DNA of 64,000 nucleotides from Pseudomonas sp. R5-89-07 (GCF_003851685.1 NZ_CP027727.1:2356001-2420000), one strand, 5' to 3'; counted from the first letter of the stretch, positions 34,453-43,606 are shown. Notes: generated by a model from the letters alone, not told the origin. Translations and numbers: made by a program.

Positions 34453-36423
34453 ATGAGCCCGGCGATCAGCGCGCAAGACCTCGATTACCTGACCGCGCTG
34501 GGCCCGGCCGCGCTCAATGACGGCCCCGTAGCAGCATTGGAGCAGGCGTGGCAGGCCTGCCTGGGGGGGCAAGCCCAGCGCCCGCCGCAGGTTCGTCAGA
34601 TGATCTGGGATTCCTGGCGACGCAGCGTTGCGGCCGGCATCGATCCGGCGGACAGCGCCTACCGCTTCGTCGCCGACGACGCATTGGCGGCCACGCTGGC
34701 CAACCACCGGGTGCTGATTGCCGCCGCCGCGCAAGTCATGCATGGGTTGCTGGCGTACAACCCGCGCGGGCATATCAACCTCACCGACGCCGACGGCACG
34801 ACCTTGTATTTCTGCGGGCTGGACATGACGCCGGTGGGCAGCCGCCTGCTTGAATCGGTCCAAGGCACCAATTGCACCGGCCTGGCGCTGGCTCAGGACC
34901 ATCTGGTGTATGTGCTGGCCGAAGAAAACTTCGCCGTCGGCCTGCGTCAACGCCGCATGCACTGCGCCGCCGCGCCGATCAAGAACGCCCAGGGCCAGAC
35001 CCTGGCGATGCTGACGCTCACGGCCGAACCCGGCTGGTTTCACTTCCATACCCTGGGCACCGTGCAGGCGGCGGCGGAAGCCGTGTCCCGGCAGATGGCG
35101 TTGCAGGCGTTGCTGCAAGAGCAGCAAGCCGTACTCGAAGTGCTGAACGAAGGTTTGGTGGTGCTGGATGAGCGCGGCTGCATCAAGGCGATCAATCGCT
35201 ACGCACGGCAGTTGTTCAATGTGGGACTTGATGTGCTCGGCAGTCCCTTGCAGCGCCTCGGTCGCAGTGAGCTGAGCGACGCCATGCTGCAGGGTGGCGA
35301 GAGCGTACGCGACCTCGATTGCACCTTTCGCTTGCCCGACCGCAGCCAGCTCGCCTGCCTGGTTTCCGTGTGCCCGCTGGAGCAGGGCGGGGTGATCGTG
35401 TCGGTGCGCGAAAACCGCCGCATCCGCGAAATCACTCGGCGCATTGTCGGCACCCAGGCCCGCTACACCTTTGAAACCATCCAGGGCACGTCGCGCGCGA
35501 TCCAGGATGCATTGCATCTTGGGCGCATCGCCAGCCGCAGCGACTCCACCACGCTGATCCTCGGCGAAAGCGGCACCGGCAAGGAGCTATTTGCCCAGGC
35601 GATTCATAACGCCAGCGAACGTTGCAATGGCCCCTTCGTGGCGGTCAATTGCGGCGCGATTCCGCGGGACCTGGTGCAAAGCGAACTGTTCGGCCATATC
35701 GAAGGCGCCTTCACCGGCTCGGCGCGGGGCGGCTCGGCGGGCAAGTTTGAACTGGCCGATGGCGGCACGATTTTTCTCGATGAGATCGGCGACATGGCCT
35801 TCGATGCCCAGGTCAGCCTGCTGCGCGTCTTGCAGGAAGGCGAAGTGACCCGCGTCGGCGCCAAGCACTCGCGGCCGGTGGATGTGCGCATCATTGCGGC
35901 GACCCACCGCAATCTCAGCCAGGCGGTGGCCGAGGGGGCGTTTCGCGAAGACCTTTACTACCGCCTCAATGTGCTGAACATCACGGTACCGCCCTTGCGC
36001 ATGCGGCGGGATGATATTCCCTTGCTGGCACGCTATTTCCTGCAGCGCTGCGCGCGTTCGTTGCGTAAACCGCTGCAGGGTTTCGCGCCGGATGCGTTGG
36101 CGTTGCTGTCGGCGCATGGCTGGCCGGGCAATGTGCGTGAGCTGGAAAACGCTATCGAGCGCGCGACCAACCTGGCGATGGGCGAGTGGATCCAGCCGAC
36201 GGATCTGCCACTGGACGCCAGGCCGCGCGCCACGGCCAGCCCACATGCGCCGCAACCGACGCAGGAGCTGAGCAGCCATGAAATGCACGCCATCGTCACG
36301 GCCCTGACGGTGACCTGCGGCAATATCCGCCTGGCCGCGCAACAGCTGAAAGTCTCGCGGGGCGGGTTGTACAACAAGATGAGCCGGTTTGGCCTGAACG
36401 CGGCTGATTTCCGCACGCGCTGA
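34453..36423 (+). CDS. Sigma-54-dependent transcriptional activator (AcoR-like, GAF-PAS-AAA-Fis)
   Basis: 656-residue enhancer-binding protein. An N-terminal region and GAF-like sensor (~50-210) is followed by PAS (~222-325), then an AAA+ domain with Walker A GESGTGKE (371-378), the sigma-54 contact loop GAFTGS (418-423) and Walker B GGTIFLDE (437-444). A C-terminal Fis-type helix-turn-helix (~610-645, IRLAAQQLKVSRGGLYNKM) completes it. The contact loop ends in Ser rather than the common Ala. There is no receiver domain, so activation is probably by a ligand rather than phosphorylation. It is divergent from the MocA/MocC/MocB-like genes, which carry a perfect sigma-54 promoter. Confidence 0.94.
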   Translation: MSPAISAQDLDYLTALGPAALNDGPVAALEQAWQACLGGQAQRPPQVRQMIWDSWRRSVAAGIDPADSAYRFVADDALAATLANHRVLIAAAAQVMHGLLAYNPRGHINLTDADGTTLYFCGLDMTPVGSRLLESVQGTNCTGLALAQDHLVYVLAEENFAVGLRQRRMHCAAAPIKNAQGQTLAMLTLTAEPGWFHFHTLGTVQAAAEAVSRQMALQALLQEQQAVLEVLNEGLVVLDERGCIKAINRYARQLFNVGLDVLGSPLQRLGRSELSDAMLQGGESVRDLDCTFRLPDRSQLACLVSVCPLEQGGVIVSVRENRRIREITRRIVGTQARYTFETIQGTSRAIQDALHLGRIASRSDSTTLILGESGTGKELFAQAIHNASERCNGPFVAVNCGAIPRDLVQSELFGHIEGAFTGSARGGSAGKFELADGGTIFLDEIGDMAFDAQVSLLRVLQEGEVTRVGAKHSRPVDVRIIAATHRNLSQAVAEGAFREDLYYRLNVLNITVPPLRMRRDDIPLLARYFLQRCARSLRKPLQGFAPDALALLSAHGWPGNVRELENAIERATNLAMGEWIQPTDLPLDARPRATASPHAPQPTQELSSHEMHAIVTALTVTCGNIRLAAQQLKVSRGGLYNKMSRFGLNAADFRTR

Positions 36424-36460
36424 AAGGCCAACCAACCCAAATCCGGAGAGCACCGACCGT

Positions 36461-37851
36461 CCCCTGTGGGAGCTGTCGAGCTTTAGCGAGGCTGCGATGG
36501 CGGTGGGTCAGGCGACACAAATGCCAGCAGTGCCGCCGCCTTCGTAGCCTCGCCGGGGCTCGACAACTCCCACATTTGATTTGCGTTGGCTGTGAGTGCG
36601 GTGCCCGGCTTTCGAGCCAAAATCCAACCAACACCGACAATCCCCTGTGGGAGCTGTCGAGCTTTAGCGAGGCTGCGATGGCGGTGGGTCAGGCGACACA
36701 AATGCCAGCAGTGCCGCCGCCTTCGTAGCCTCGCCGGGGCTCGACAACTCCCACATTTGATTTGCGTTGGCTGTGAGTGCGGTGCCCGGCTTTCGAGCCA
36801 AAATCCAACCAACACCGACAATCCCCTGTGGGAGCTGTCGAGCTTTAGCGAGGCTGCGATGGCGGTGGGTCAGGCGACACAAATGTCAGCAGTACCGCCG
36901 CCTTCGTAGCCTCGCCGGGGCTCGACAACTCCCACGTTTGATCTGCGTTGGCTGTGAGTGCGGTGCCCGGCTTTCGAGCCAAAATCCAACCAACACCGAC
37001 AATCCCCTGTGAGAGCTGTCGAGCTTTAGCGAGGCTGCGATGGTGGTGGGTCAGGCAACACAAATGCCAGCAGTACCGCCGCCTTCGTAGCCTCGCCGGG
37101 GCTCGACAACTCCCACATTTGATTTGCGTTGGCTGTGAGTGCGGTGCCTGGCTTGTCAACCCAAATCCAACCAACCCAAACAATCCCCTGTGGGAGCTGT
37201 CGAGCTTTAGCGAGGCTGCGATGGCGGTGGGTCAGGCAGCACGAATGCCAGCAGTACCGCCGCCTTCGTAGCCTCGCCGGGGCTCGACAACTCCCACATT
37301 TGATCTGCGTTGGCTGTGAGTGCGGTGCCCGGCTTGCGAACCCAAATCCAACCAACACCGACAATCCCCTGTGGGAGCTGTCGAGCTTTAGCGAGGCTGC
37401 GATGGCGGTGTGTCAGGCAGCCCACCGCCAGCAGTACCGCCGCCTTCGTAGCCTCGCCGGGGCTCGACAACTCCCACATTTGATTTGCGTTGGCTGTGAG
37501 TGCGGTGCCCGGCTTTCGAGCCAAAATCCAACCAACACCGACAATCCCCTGTGGGAGCTGTCGAGCTTTAGCGAGGCTGCGATGGCGGTGGGTCAGGCGA
37601 CACAAATGTCAGCAGTACCGCCGCCTTCGTAGCCTCGCCGGGGCTCGACAACTCCCACGTTTGATCTGCGTTGGCTGTGAGTGCGGTGCCCGGCTTTCGA
37701 GCCAAAATCCAACCAACACCGACAATCCCCTGTGAGAGCTGTCGAGCTTTAGCGAGGCTGCGATGGCGGTGGGTCAGGCGACACAAATGTCAGCAGTACC
37801 GCCGCCTTCGTAGCCTCGCTAAAGCTCGTCAACTCCTACATTCGATCTGCT
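36461..37851. repeat. Tandem array of eight ~181-bp REP-like units
   Basis: Units begin at 36461, 36642, 36823, 37004, 37185, 37366, 37546 and 37727; the spacing is 181 bases except one of 180, and the last unit is cut at ~125 bases. Each unit holds an inverted pair: GTGGGAGCTGTCGAGC and GCGAGGCT near its start, and AGCCTCGCCGGGGCTCGACA then ACTCCCAC about 100 bases on. The units differ by only a few bases, mostly shared in blocks (for example CACATTTGATTTGC versus CACGTTTGATCTGC), suggesting recent amplification. The last right arm ends CTCGCTAAAGCTCGTCAACT, a variant edge. I find no genuine gene in the 1.4 kb between the sigma-54 activator and the LacI gene. Confidence 0.95.
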
Positions 37852-38900
37852 CAGTTGCCCATATTTTCCGAAGTCACGATCTGCGGTGGGATATGTACCC
37901 GGTGTCGCGCAGGTTCGAACGTCTCATCAGTCTGCAACTGCACCAGCAGCTCGATCAGCGCCACGGCCGTCTGGCGCGGCTGCGAATCCATTACCACATC
38001 GATCAATCCCTGGCTCAACGCCTGGCGCGACAGGTCGGTGGACTCCTGCAAAATAGCGCACAACGCCGGGCGCTTGGGCAGTTGCGCCAGGGCGTTGATC
38101 ACGCCGTCACCGCCACCGCCCACCACACAGAGCCCGCGCAGGTCGGTGTGGCGGCTGAGCAGGTCGAGGGTGGCTTCTTCGGTGATGTCGCAGTTGTCCA
38201 GGTTGATCAGCGGCTCCAACGGCTTGAGCCCCGGCGCGTGTTCGGCCAGGTAGCTGTGCAAGCCTTCGACCCGCGCCTGGTGGCCGAGAAAGCGATGCCC
38301 GCCCAGCAGAATGCCCACGCTGCCTTTGCGCGCACCGCAGGTACGTGCCAACAGCCAGCCCATGGTGCGACCGACGACGTGATTATCCTGGCCCACATAA
38401 GGTTCGGCGGCGTGTTCGTGAATATCCGAGAGCAGGGCCACCACCGGCACTCCGGCTTGGCGGATGTGTGCCAGGCACGCATTGATCAACGGGTGGGCGA
38501 AGCTGACCACCGCCAGGGCGTCGCACTGCACGGCCAGTTGCTCGATCTGCGCGACGATGGCGCTGGGTGTGCGGTCGAGGATGTACTCGAACTGGCAGGT
38601 CAGGTTGGCGCTGGCGTGATGCTGCGCCGCCGCGCTGATCGACTGGGCCAGGTTGGCGTAGAACGCCTGGGCGGTGCCCAGCAGGAGAATGCCGAAACGG
38701 TAGGTTGGACGCCGCTCGCGGATGCGCTGACCGATCAGCCGCGCAGCGAAATAACCGACCGCCTCGGCGGCCTGGAACACTTGTTCGGCGGTGTCCGGGT
38801 TGACCGGCGCGCGGGCGTTCAGCACGCGGTCGACGGTGGCCACGCTAAGGCCAGCCTGGGCGGCGACGGTGGCGATGGTCGGGCGTTTACTGGTGTTCAT
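37851..38900 (-). CDS. LacI-family regulator of the MocDEF-like genes
   Basis: 349 residues. The N-terminal helix-turn-helix (~6-30) reads RPTIATVAAQAGLSVATVDRVLNARAPV, followed by a periplasmic-binding-protein-like sensor to the end. ATVDRVLN rather than the common ATVSRVLN is typical of a sugar-alcohol-responsive subgroup. Its gene is divergent from the membrane oxygenase gene, with a perfect 8-base dyad between them. The likely role is repression lifted by an inositol-type ligand. The stop lies at the very edge of the tandem repeat array. Confidence 0.92.
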   Translation of the reverse strand: MNTSKRPTIATVAAQAGLSVATVDRVLNARAPVNPDTAEQVFQAAEAVGYFAARLIGQRIRERRPTYRFGILLLGTAQAFYANLAQSISAAAQHHASANLTCQFEYILDRTPSAIVAQIEQLAVQCDALAVVSFAHPLINACLAHIRQAGVPVVALLSDIHEHAAEPYVGQDNHVVGRTMGWLLARTCGARKGSVGILLGGHRFLGHQARVEGLHSYLAEHAPGLKPLEPLINLDNCDITEEATLDLLSRHTDLRGLCVVGGGGDGVINALAQLPKRPALCAILQESTDLSRQALSQGLIDVVMDSQPRQTAVALIELLVQLQTDETFEPARHRVHIPPQIVTSENMGN

Positions 38901-38918
38901 GGCAAGCCCCTTGAGCGT

Positions 38919-38938
38919 CTTGATAGAAAACTATCAAG
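38919..38938. promoter_or_regulatory. Palindromic LacI-type operator
   Basis: CTTGATAG, AAAA, CTATCAAG: a perfect 8-base inverted repeat 19 bases upstream of the LacI start. The half-site CTTGATAG occurs again at 38961-38968. Both lie between the LacI and oxygenase genes, so one regulator may control both. Confidence 0.75.
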
Positions 38939-39062
38939 CCCCGCTGGGCCTGGATGATAGCTTGATAGGGAATGGATTCAAGGCCTTGAGGCTGATTTAG
39001 CCGCACTCTATCGTTGGTCTCGCAAAGCCCCTGAAACCCCACGCTTGCGGAGAACAATAACA

Positions 39063-40148
39063 ATGCCCGAACACACCGCTCACCGCGCCCGGCGCGATTA
39101 CAGCCTGACCGGCCCCGAAGCCGCGCGTGCCGCCGAAAAAGGCCTGGTCTCGGCCCGCTGGTACCAATCGCCGATCTCGCGCAAACGCATGAAGGAACTG
39201 ATGCAGCGCCGCGACGGCCCGGCCCTGGTGGACACGGCGATCTGGTTCACGGCCTTGTTTGTCACAGGCTTCGGCGGCTACTGGTTCTGGGGTTCCTGGG
39301 CCTGCGTACCGTTCTTCCTGGCCTATGGCGTGCTCTACGGCACCGCCTCCAACCCGCGCTGGCATGAAACCGGCCATGGCACGGCGTTCAAGACCCGCTG
39401 GATGAATGACGCGCTGTATCCGGTGGCGTGCTTCATGTGCCTGTTCGAACCCCATGTCTGGCGCTGGAGCCATGCCCGGCATCACACCGACACCATCGTC
39501 GTCGGTCGCGACCCGGAGATCGTCGAGCCGCGCCCGCCAAGCTTCTGGATGATGTTCCTGAGCCTGTTCAATCTGCCCCTGGCCTGGAAGACCTTCAGTG
39601 GCGTGGCCCGCCATGCCCTCGGCCGGATGAGCACCCAGGAGCAGGACTTCATCCCCGAATCCGAATGGCCCAAGGTGTTTCGCGCCGCACGCATCTGGGT
39701 GGGCATTTATGCGTTGGTCATCGGCACCGCCTTGTACCTGCACAGCTGGTTGCCGCTGATGCTGGTGGGGCTGCCAAGTGTGTATGGCGCCTGGCTCGGC
39801 TACGTGTTCGGCCTTACCCAGCACGTGGGCCTGGCCGAAGATGTGCTCGACCACCGCAGCAACTGCCGCACCATTTACATGAACCCTGTGCTGCGCTTTA
39901 TCTACATGGACATGAACTACCACCTCGAACACCACATGTACCCGATGGTGCCGTACCACGCGCTTGAACAGCTGCACGAAGAAATCCGCGGCGACTGCCC
40001 GCCGCCGTACGCCAATCTGTTCGAGGCCTACAAGGAAATCCTGCCAACCCTGTGGAAACAGCGCAGCGACCCGACCTATTTCGTCCAGCGCCCCACCCAG
40101 AGTGGCGAGCGAGCTTGCTCGCGCTGGGCTGCGCAGCAGCCCCAATAA
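39063..40148 (+). CDS. MocD-like membrane fatty-acid-desaturase/hydrocarbon-oxygenase family protein
   Basis: 361-residue di-iron membrane enzyme. The three histidine clusters are seen: WHETGHG (~101), HARHHTDT (~140) and NYHLEHHMYP (~285), with hydrophobic pairs between. It belongs with MocD (rhizopine catabolism) and short-chain alkane-hydroxylase-like desaturases, and would take electrons from the following Rieske ferredoxin. The ATG at 39063 has GGAG upstream. Its last ~15 codons (SGERACSRWAAQQPQ) are encoded by a REP sequence, so the natural C-terminus has been extended or replaced. Substrate unknown; demethylation of a methylated inosamine is the moc analogy. Confidence 0.86.
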   Translation: MPEHTAHRARRDYSLTGPEAARAAEKGLVSARWYQSPISRKRMKELMQRRDGPALVDTAIWFTALFVTGFGGYWFWGSWACVPFFLAYGVLYGTASNPRWHETGHGTAFKTRWMNDALYPVACFMCLFEPHVWRWSHARHHTDTIVVGRDPEIVEPRPPSFWMMFLSLFNLPLAWKTFSGVARHALGRMSTQEQDFIPESEWPKVFRAARIWVGIYALVIGTALYLHSWLPLMLVGLPSVYGAWLGYVFGLTQHVGLAEDVLDHRSNCRTIYMNPVLRFIYMDMNYHLEHHMYPMVPYHALEQLHEEIRGDCPPPYANLFEAYKEILPTLWKQRSDPTYFVQRPTQSGERACSRWAAQQPQ

Positions 40149-40230
40149 CCTCACGCGGTCTTTTCAGATAACCCTCAATCGCGACCCTGGGGCCGCTGCG
40201 CAGCCCAGCGCGAGCAAGCTCGCTCGCCAC
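40102..40230. repeat. Second-class REPIN overlapping the end of the MocD-like gene
   Basis: GTGGCGAGCGAGCTTGCTCG at the left and the inverse at the right, with inner GGGCTGCGCAGC arms. The left arm lies inside the oxygenase reading frame and supplies its last codons and stop. The right arm ends 30 bases before the ferredoxin start. Confidence 0.9.
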
Positions 40231-40259
40231 AAGGGACGTTATTCACCTGGAGAAAAGTC

Positions 40260-40580
40260 ATGAACGATCAATGGATCGACGTCTGCGCCGTGGGCGAAAT
40301 AGACGAAGAAGACGTGCTGCGCTTCGACCACGGAGCACACACCTATGCGGTGTTCCGCTCCGCCGACAATGAGTTTTTCGCCACCGCGGGCCTGTGTACC
40401 CACGAAAAAATCCACCTGGCCGACGGCCTGGTCATGGACCATGTCATCGAATGCCCCAAGCACAACGGGCGCTTCGATTACCGTTCCGGCAAGGCCCTGG
40501 GCGCGCCGGTCTGCGTCAACCTGAAAACCTACCCGGTACGGGTCGAAGCGGGGCGAGTGCTGCTCGCTGTCATGGCGTGA
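40260..40580 (+). CDS. mocE: MocE-family Rieske-type 2Fe-2S ferredoxin
   Basis: 106-residue soluble electron carrier. The Rieske ligands are visible in GLCTHEKIHL (Cys-x-His) and IECPKHNGRFD (Cys-x2-His), spaced about 17 residues. It would carry electrons from the reductase just downstream to the membrane oxygenase upstream. Its stop overlaps the reductase start (TGATG). Family membership with MocE is recognised; the physiological partner is inferred from order. Confidence 0.9.
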   Translation: MNDQWIDVCAVGEIDEEDVLRFDHGAHTYAVFRSADNEFFATAGLCTHEKIHLADGLVMDHVIECPKHNGRFDYRSGKALGAPVCVNLKTYPVRVEAGRVLLAVMA

Positions 40581-41782
40581 TGATGAGCGCACCCCTGATT
40601 ATCGTCGGCGCCGGTCATGCCGGTGGCCGTGCGGCGTTGACCCTGCGCGAAGAGGGTTACGACGGTCGGCTGATCCTGATCGGCGACGAACCACACGTCC
40701 CCTACGAACGTCCGCCGCTGTCCAAGGGCCTGTTGCAAGGCAGCCTGGACCTGGCCGGGTGCAGCCTGTGTGACAGCGCGCGGCTGGCCGAGCTGCAGAT
40801 CGAGCATATCGCCGGCAATGCGGTCAGCCGGCTGGTGCCGCAGCACCAGCAGCTGCAACTGGCTGATGGTCGCTGGCTGGACTATGCCGGCCTGCTATTG
40901 GCCACGGGCGGTCGGGCGCGGCGTCTGCCGCAGGATCAGGCCAATGTGCTGTACCTGCGCACTCACGACGAAGCATTGGCCCTGCGCGCAACGTTGCGCC
41001 CCGGCACCCGGCTGGTGGTGGTCGGCGGTGGGTTTATCGGCCTGGAAGTGGCGGCGACCGCGCGCAGCCTGGGCTGCGCAGTAACGGTGCTCGAAGCCGG
41101 GCCGCGCCTGGCGGGCAGGGTACTGCCGCCGATCATCAGCGAAGCCTTGCTGAAGGTGCACCGCGAGCAGGGCGTGGACGTGCGCTTGAACGTCGCCATC
41201 GAATGCATCCATGCCGATGCCGTGCAACTGGTGGATGGGCAGACGCTGCCCTGTGACTTAGTGGTGGTCGGCATTGGCATGCGGCCGAACGTCGAACTGG
41301 CCGCAGCGGCCGGGCTGGAAGTCGGGCAGGGCATTCGCGTTGACGCGTACTTGCGCACCAGCGCGGCGAATATCTACGCGGCGGGGGACGTCTGCGAGTT
41401 CCGGCTGGGCGGCGTCTATCAGCGTCAGGAAACCTGGCGCAACGCCGAGGCCCAAGGGCGGCACGCGGCGTTGAACCTGCTGGGCCGGGCGTTGCCCTTC
41501 GACACCGTGCCAGGCTTCTGGTCCGACCAGTATGACTGGGGCTTGCAGACGGTCGGTGTGATGACGCCGAGGATGGTCTGCCGCACCTTGCCCCAGGGCG
41601 GCGTGCTGCTGTTCTACCTCGATGCCGATGGGTATTTGCAAGGTGCCTGCGGCTGGGCGCCGGGCAACAGCGTGGCCAGGGACATCAAGCTGTGCGAACG
41701 CCTCATACGCGCACGTGTTGCGTTGTCGACGGCTGATTTGGCGGATCCGGCGGTCTCCCTTAAACACTGGCTGCGAGGCTGA
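40580..41782 (+). CDS. FAD-dependent ferredoxin reductase (MocF-like)
   Basis: 400-residue NAD(P)H-dependent reductase. The FAD-binding motif is IIVGAGHAGGRAA at the N-terminus, the second dinucleotide motif LVVVGGGFIGLEVAATA is near 150, and the FAD-binding IYAAGDVCEF is near 270. It belongs to the rubredoxin/ferredoxin reductase group used by Rieske and P450 systems. The ATG at 40580 overlaps the MocE stop; the ATG one codon later is equally possible. It completes an oxygenase-ferredoxin-reductase chain. Confidence 0.92.
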   Translation: MMSAPLIIVGAGHAGGRAALTLREEGYDGRLILIGDEPHVPYERPPLSKGLLQGSLDLAGCSLCDSARLAELQIEHIAGNAVSRLVPQHQQLQLADGRWLDYAGLLLATGGRARRLPQDQANVLYLRTHDEALALRATLRPGTRLVVVGGGFIGLEVAATARSLGCAVTVLEAGPRLAGRVLPPIISEALLKVHREQGVDVRLNVAIECIHADAVQLVDGQTLPCDLVVVGIGMRPNVELAAAAGLEVGQGIRVDAYLRTSAANIYAAGDVCEFRLGGVYQRQETWRNAEAQGRHAALNLLGRALPFDTVPGFWSDQYDWGLQTVGVMTPRMVCRTLPQGGVLLFYLDADGYLQGACGWAPGNSVARDIKLCERLIRARVALSTADLADPAVSLKHWLRG

Positions 41783-41783
41783 C

Positions 41784-42602
41784 ATGCGCCAATTACTGGT
41801 ATTCCAATCCCTATGGGCCATGCAAACCGAACCCGGCCCCCTCGAAGCGCAACTGGATCGCATCGTCGCCGCCGGTTTCGATGGCGTCACCGATCACTAC
41901 TGGAAGGCCGCCGAGGTCGCCCGCCTGCACACGGCCACCGCCGAGCGTGGCTTGCAGATCGAAGGCCAACTGTTCCCGCAATCGGTGGATGACCTGGCGC
42001 GGGCACTGGACGTGATCAGCCGCCATGGCTGCCATCACCTCACCCTGCAAGCCGATGTGCGGCCGCGTACCCAGGCCGAGGCAGGCCGCTTGATCGAAGG
42101 CTGGCAACGCCTGGCCGAACAGGTGGATTTCCCGATCCTGCTGGAAACCCACCGTTATCGCCTGACCAGTGACCTGTTGTTTACCCTCGACCTGTTGGCG
42201 CACATGCCCGACCTGAAACTGTTGGCGGACTTGTCCCACTACGTGGTCGGACGCGAACTACCCGAGCCCGGCGCCGCTGAGGATGACGAGCAGATACGCA
42301 CGATTCTGCGCCATAGCTGGGGTTTTCATGGTCGCGTGGCGAGCAGCGAGCAGGTGCAAGTGTCGCTGGATTTCGCGCAGCATCAACCGTGGGTAGAGCG
42401 CTTTATCGGTTGGTGGCGCTACGGGATCGAGGATTGGCTGGCCCGTCCCCACACCCCGCGAAGCCTGCCCTTCACCTGCGAACTCGGCCCGCCGCCTTAT
42501 GCGATCACCGGCGCCGATGGCCGAGAACTCAGTGACCGCTGGAGCGAGGCGCTGAAGCTGAAAGCCCTGATTCGCCAGGTGTGGGCCAGTTGCCATAAAT
42601 GA
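41784..42602 (+). CDS. Xylose-isomerase-like TIM-barrel protein
   Basis: 272-residue TIM-barrel protein of the sugar phosphate isomerase/epimerase group. LLVFQSLWAMQTEPG at the start, ILLETHRYRLTSD with a metal Glu, and KLLADLSHYVVGRELP with Asp and His are the family positions. It starts one base after the reductase stop, so cotranscribed with the MocDEF-like genes. It differs clearly from the hydroxypyruvate-isomerase-like protein at 32488-33267. Its substrate is probably the oxygenase product or a later keto-sugar, which cannot be specified. Confidence 0.83.
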   Translation: MRQLLVFQSLWAMQTEPGPLEAQLDRIVAAGFDGVTDHYWKAAEVARLHTATAERGLQIEGQLFPQSVDDLARALDVISRHGCHHLTLQADVRPRTQAEAGRLIEGWQRLAEQVDFPILLETHRYRLTSDLLFTLDLLAHMPDLKLLADLSHYVVGRELPEPGAAEDDEQIRTILRHSWGFHGRVASSEQVQVSLDFAQHQPWVERFIGWWRYGIEDWLARPHTPRSLPFTCELGPPPYAITGADGRELSDRWSEALKLKALIRQVWASCHK

Positions 42603-42652
42603 TCTGCTAATCTGCGCGGGTTAAAACCGCCCTTAGCCAGTGGATCTCCTTC

Positions 42653-43606
42653 ATGAAAACCTGCCCTGTTCAGCCACCCCTCGAACCGCAGTCGGTGTGC
42701 CATCCGATCACCAGCAGCGCGATCTTCATGGTCGCCACTGTTGCCCCCGGTCGCGAGGACAGCGTGCGCGCCTGGTGCGCTGATATCGCCGGCCTGGTGC
42801 GTTCGGTAGGCAAGCGCGTGCCGTCAGGCAACCTGACCTGTGTGTGCGGGTTTGGCTCGCAGGCGTGGGACCGACTGTTCGGCGCACCGCGCCCGGCGTC
42901 GCTGCACCCCTTTCGCGAGTTCGGGGTGCAAGGGCGCAAGGCGCCGTCGACCCCCGGCGATATCCTGCTGCACATCCGCGCCGAACAGATGGACCTGTGC
43001 TTCGAGCTGGCGACCCAACTGATGGCGGCCTTGGGCGATAGCGTGAAGGTGGTGGATGAAGTCCAGGGTTTCCGCTACTTCGATATGCGCAGCATCATCG
43101 GTTTTGTCGATGGCACCGAAAACCCCGTGGGGCGCAAGGCGGTGGGGTTCACTATCGTGGGTGACGAGGACCCGTCATTCGAAGGCGGTAGCTACGTGCT
43201 GGTGCAGAAGTACCTGCATAACATGAGCGCGTGGAACGAGCTGAGCGTGGAAGCGCAGGAAAAGGTGATCGGGCGCACCAAGCTGTCGGATATCGAACTC
43301 GATGATGCGACCAAGCCGAGCAACTCCCACAGCGCCTTGACCGTCATCACCGACGAGGACGGCGAAGAAGTGAAAATCCTGCGCGACAACATGCCCTTCG
43401 GGCGCCCGGGCGCCGGCGAGTTCGGCACCTACTTCATCGGCTATGCGCGCTCGCCGCAGCCCCTGGAACAGATGCTGGAAAACATGTTCGTCGGCCGTCC
43501 TGTCGGTAACTATGACCGTTTGCTGGATTTCAGCACGGCGGTCACTGGCGGTTTGTTCTTCGTACCCTCGGCCGACCTGCTCGAAGCATTGGCTGACCGC
43601 AAATAA
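42653..43606 (+). CDS. Dyp-type heme peroxidase (YfeX-like)
   Basis: 317-residue heme peroxidase. GFVDGTENP at 150-158 carries the catalytic Asp153. SNSHSALTV near 225 provides the proximal His, and KILRDNMPFG near 240 the distal Arg. No Tat or Sec signal is present, so it is cytoplasmic. Proteins of this group use peroxide to oxidise dyes, porphyrins or phenolics; the natural substrate is uncertain. It is convergent with the UppP-like gene, 12 bases apart. Confidence 0.94.
   Translation: MKTCPVQPPLEPQSVCHPITSSAIFMVATVAPGREDSVRAWCADIAGLVRSVGKRVPSGNLTCVCGFGSQAWDRLFGAPRPASLHPFREFGVQGRKAPSTPGDILLHIRAEQMDLCFELATQLMAALGDSVKVVDEVQGFRYFDMRSIIGFVDGTENPVGRKAVGFTIVGDEDPSFEGGSYVLVQKYLHNMSAWNELSVEAQEKVIGRTKLSDIELDDATKPSNSHSALTVITDEDGEEVKILRDNMPFGRPGAGEFGTYFIGYARSPQPLEQMLENMFVGRPVGNYDRLLDFSTAVTGGLFFVPSADLLEALADRK

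Noticed and set aside
36461..37851. Several open frames of 60-170 codons on both strands within the tandem array
   Set aside because: They repeat with the 181-base unit, have no ribosome sites, and their translations are the repeat itself.
36461..37851. Possible CRISPR array
   Set aside because: Whole 181-base units are repeated with no unique spacers, and no cas genes are present.
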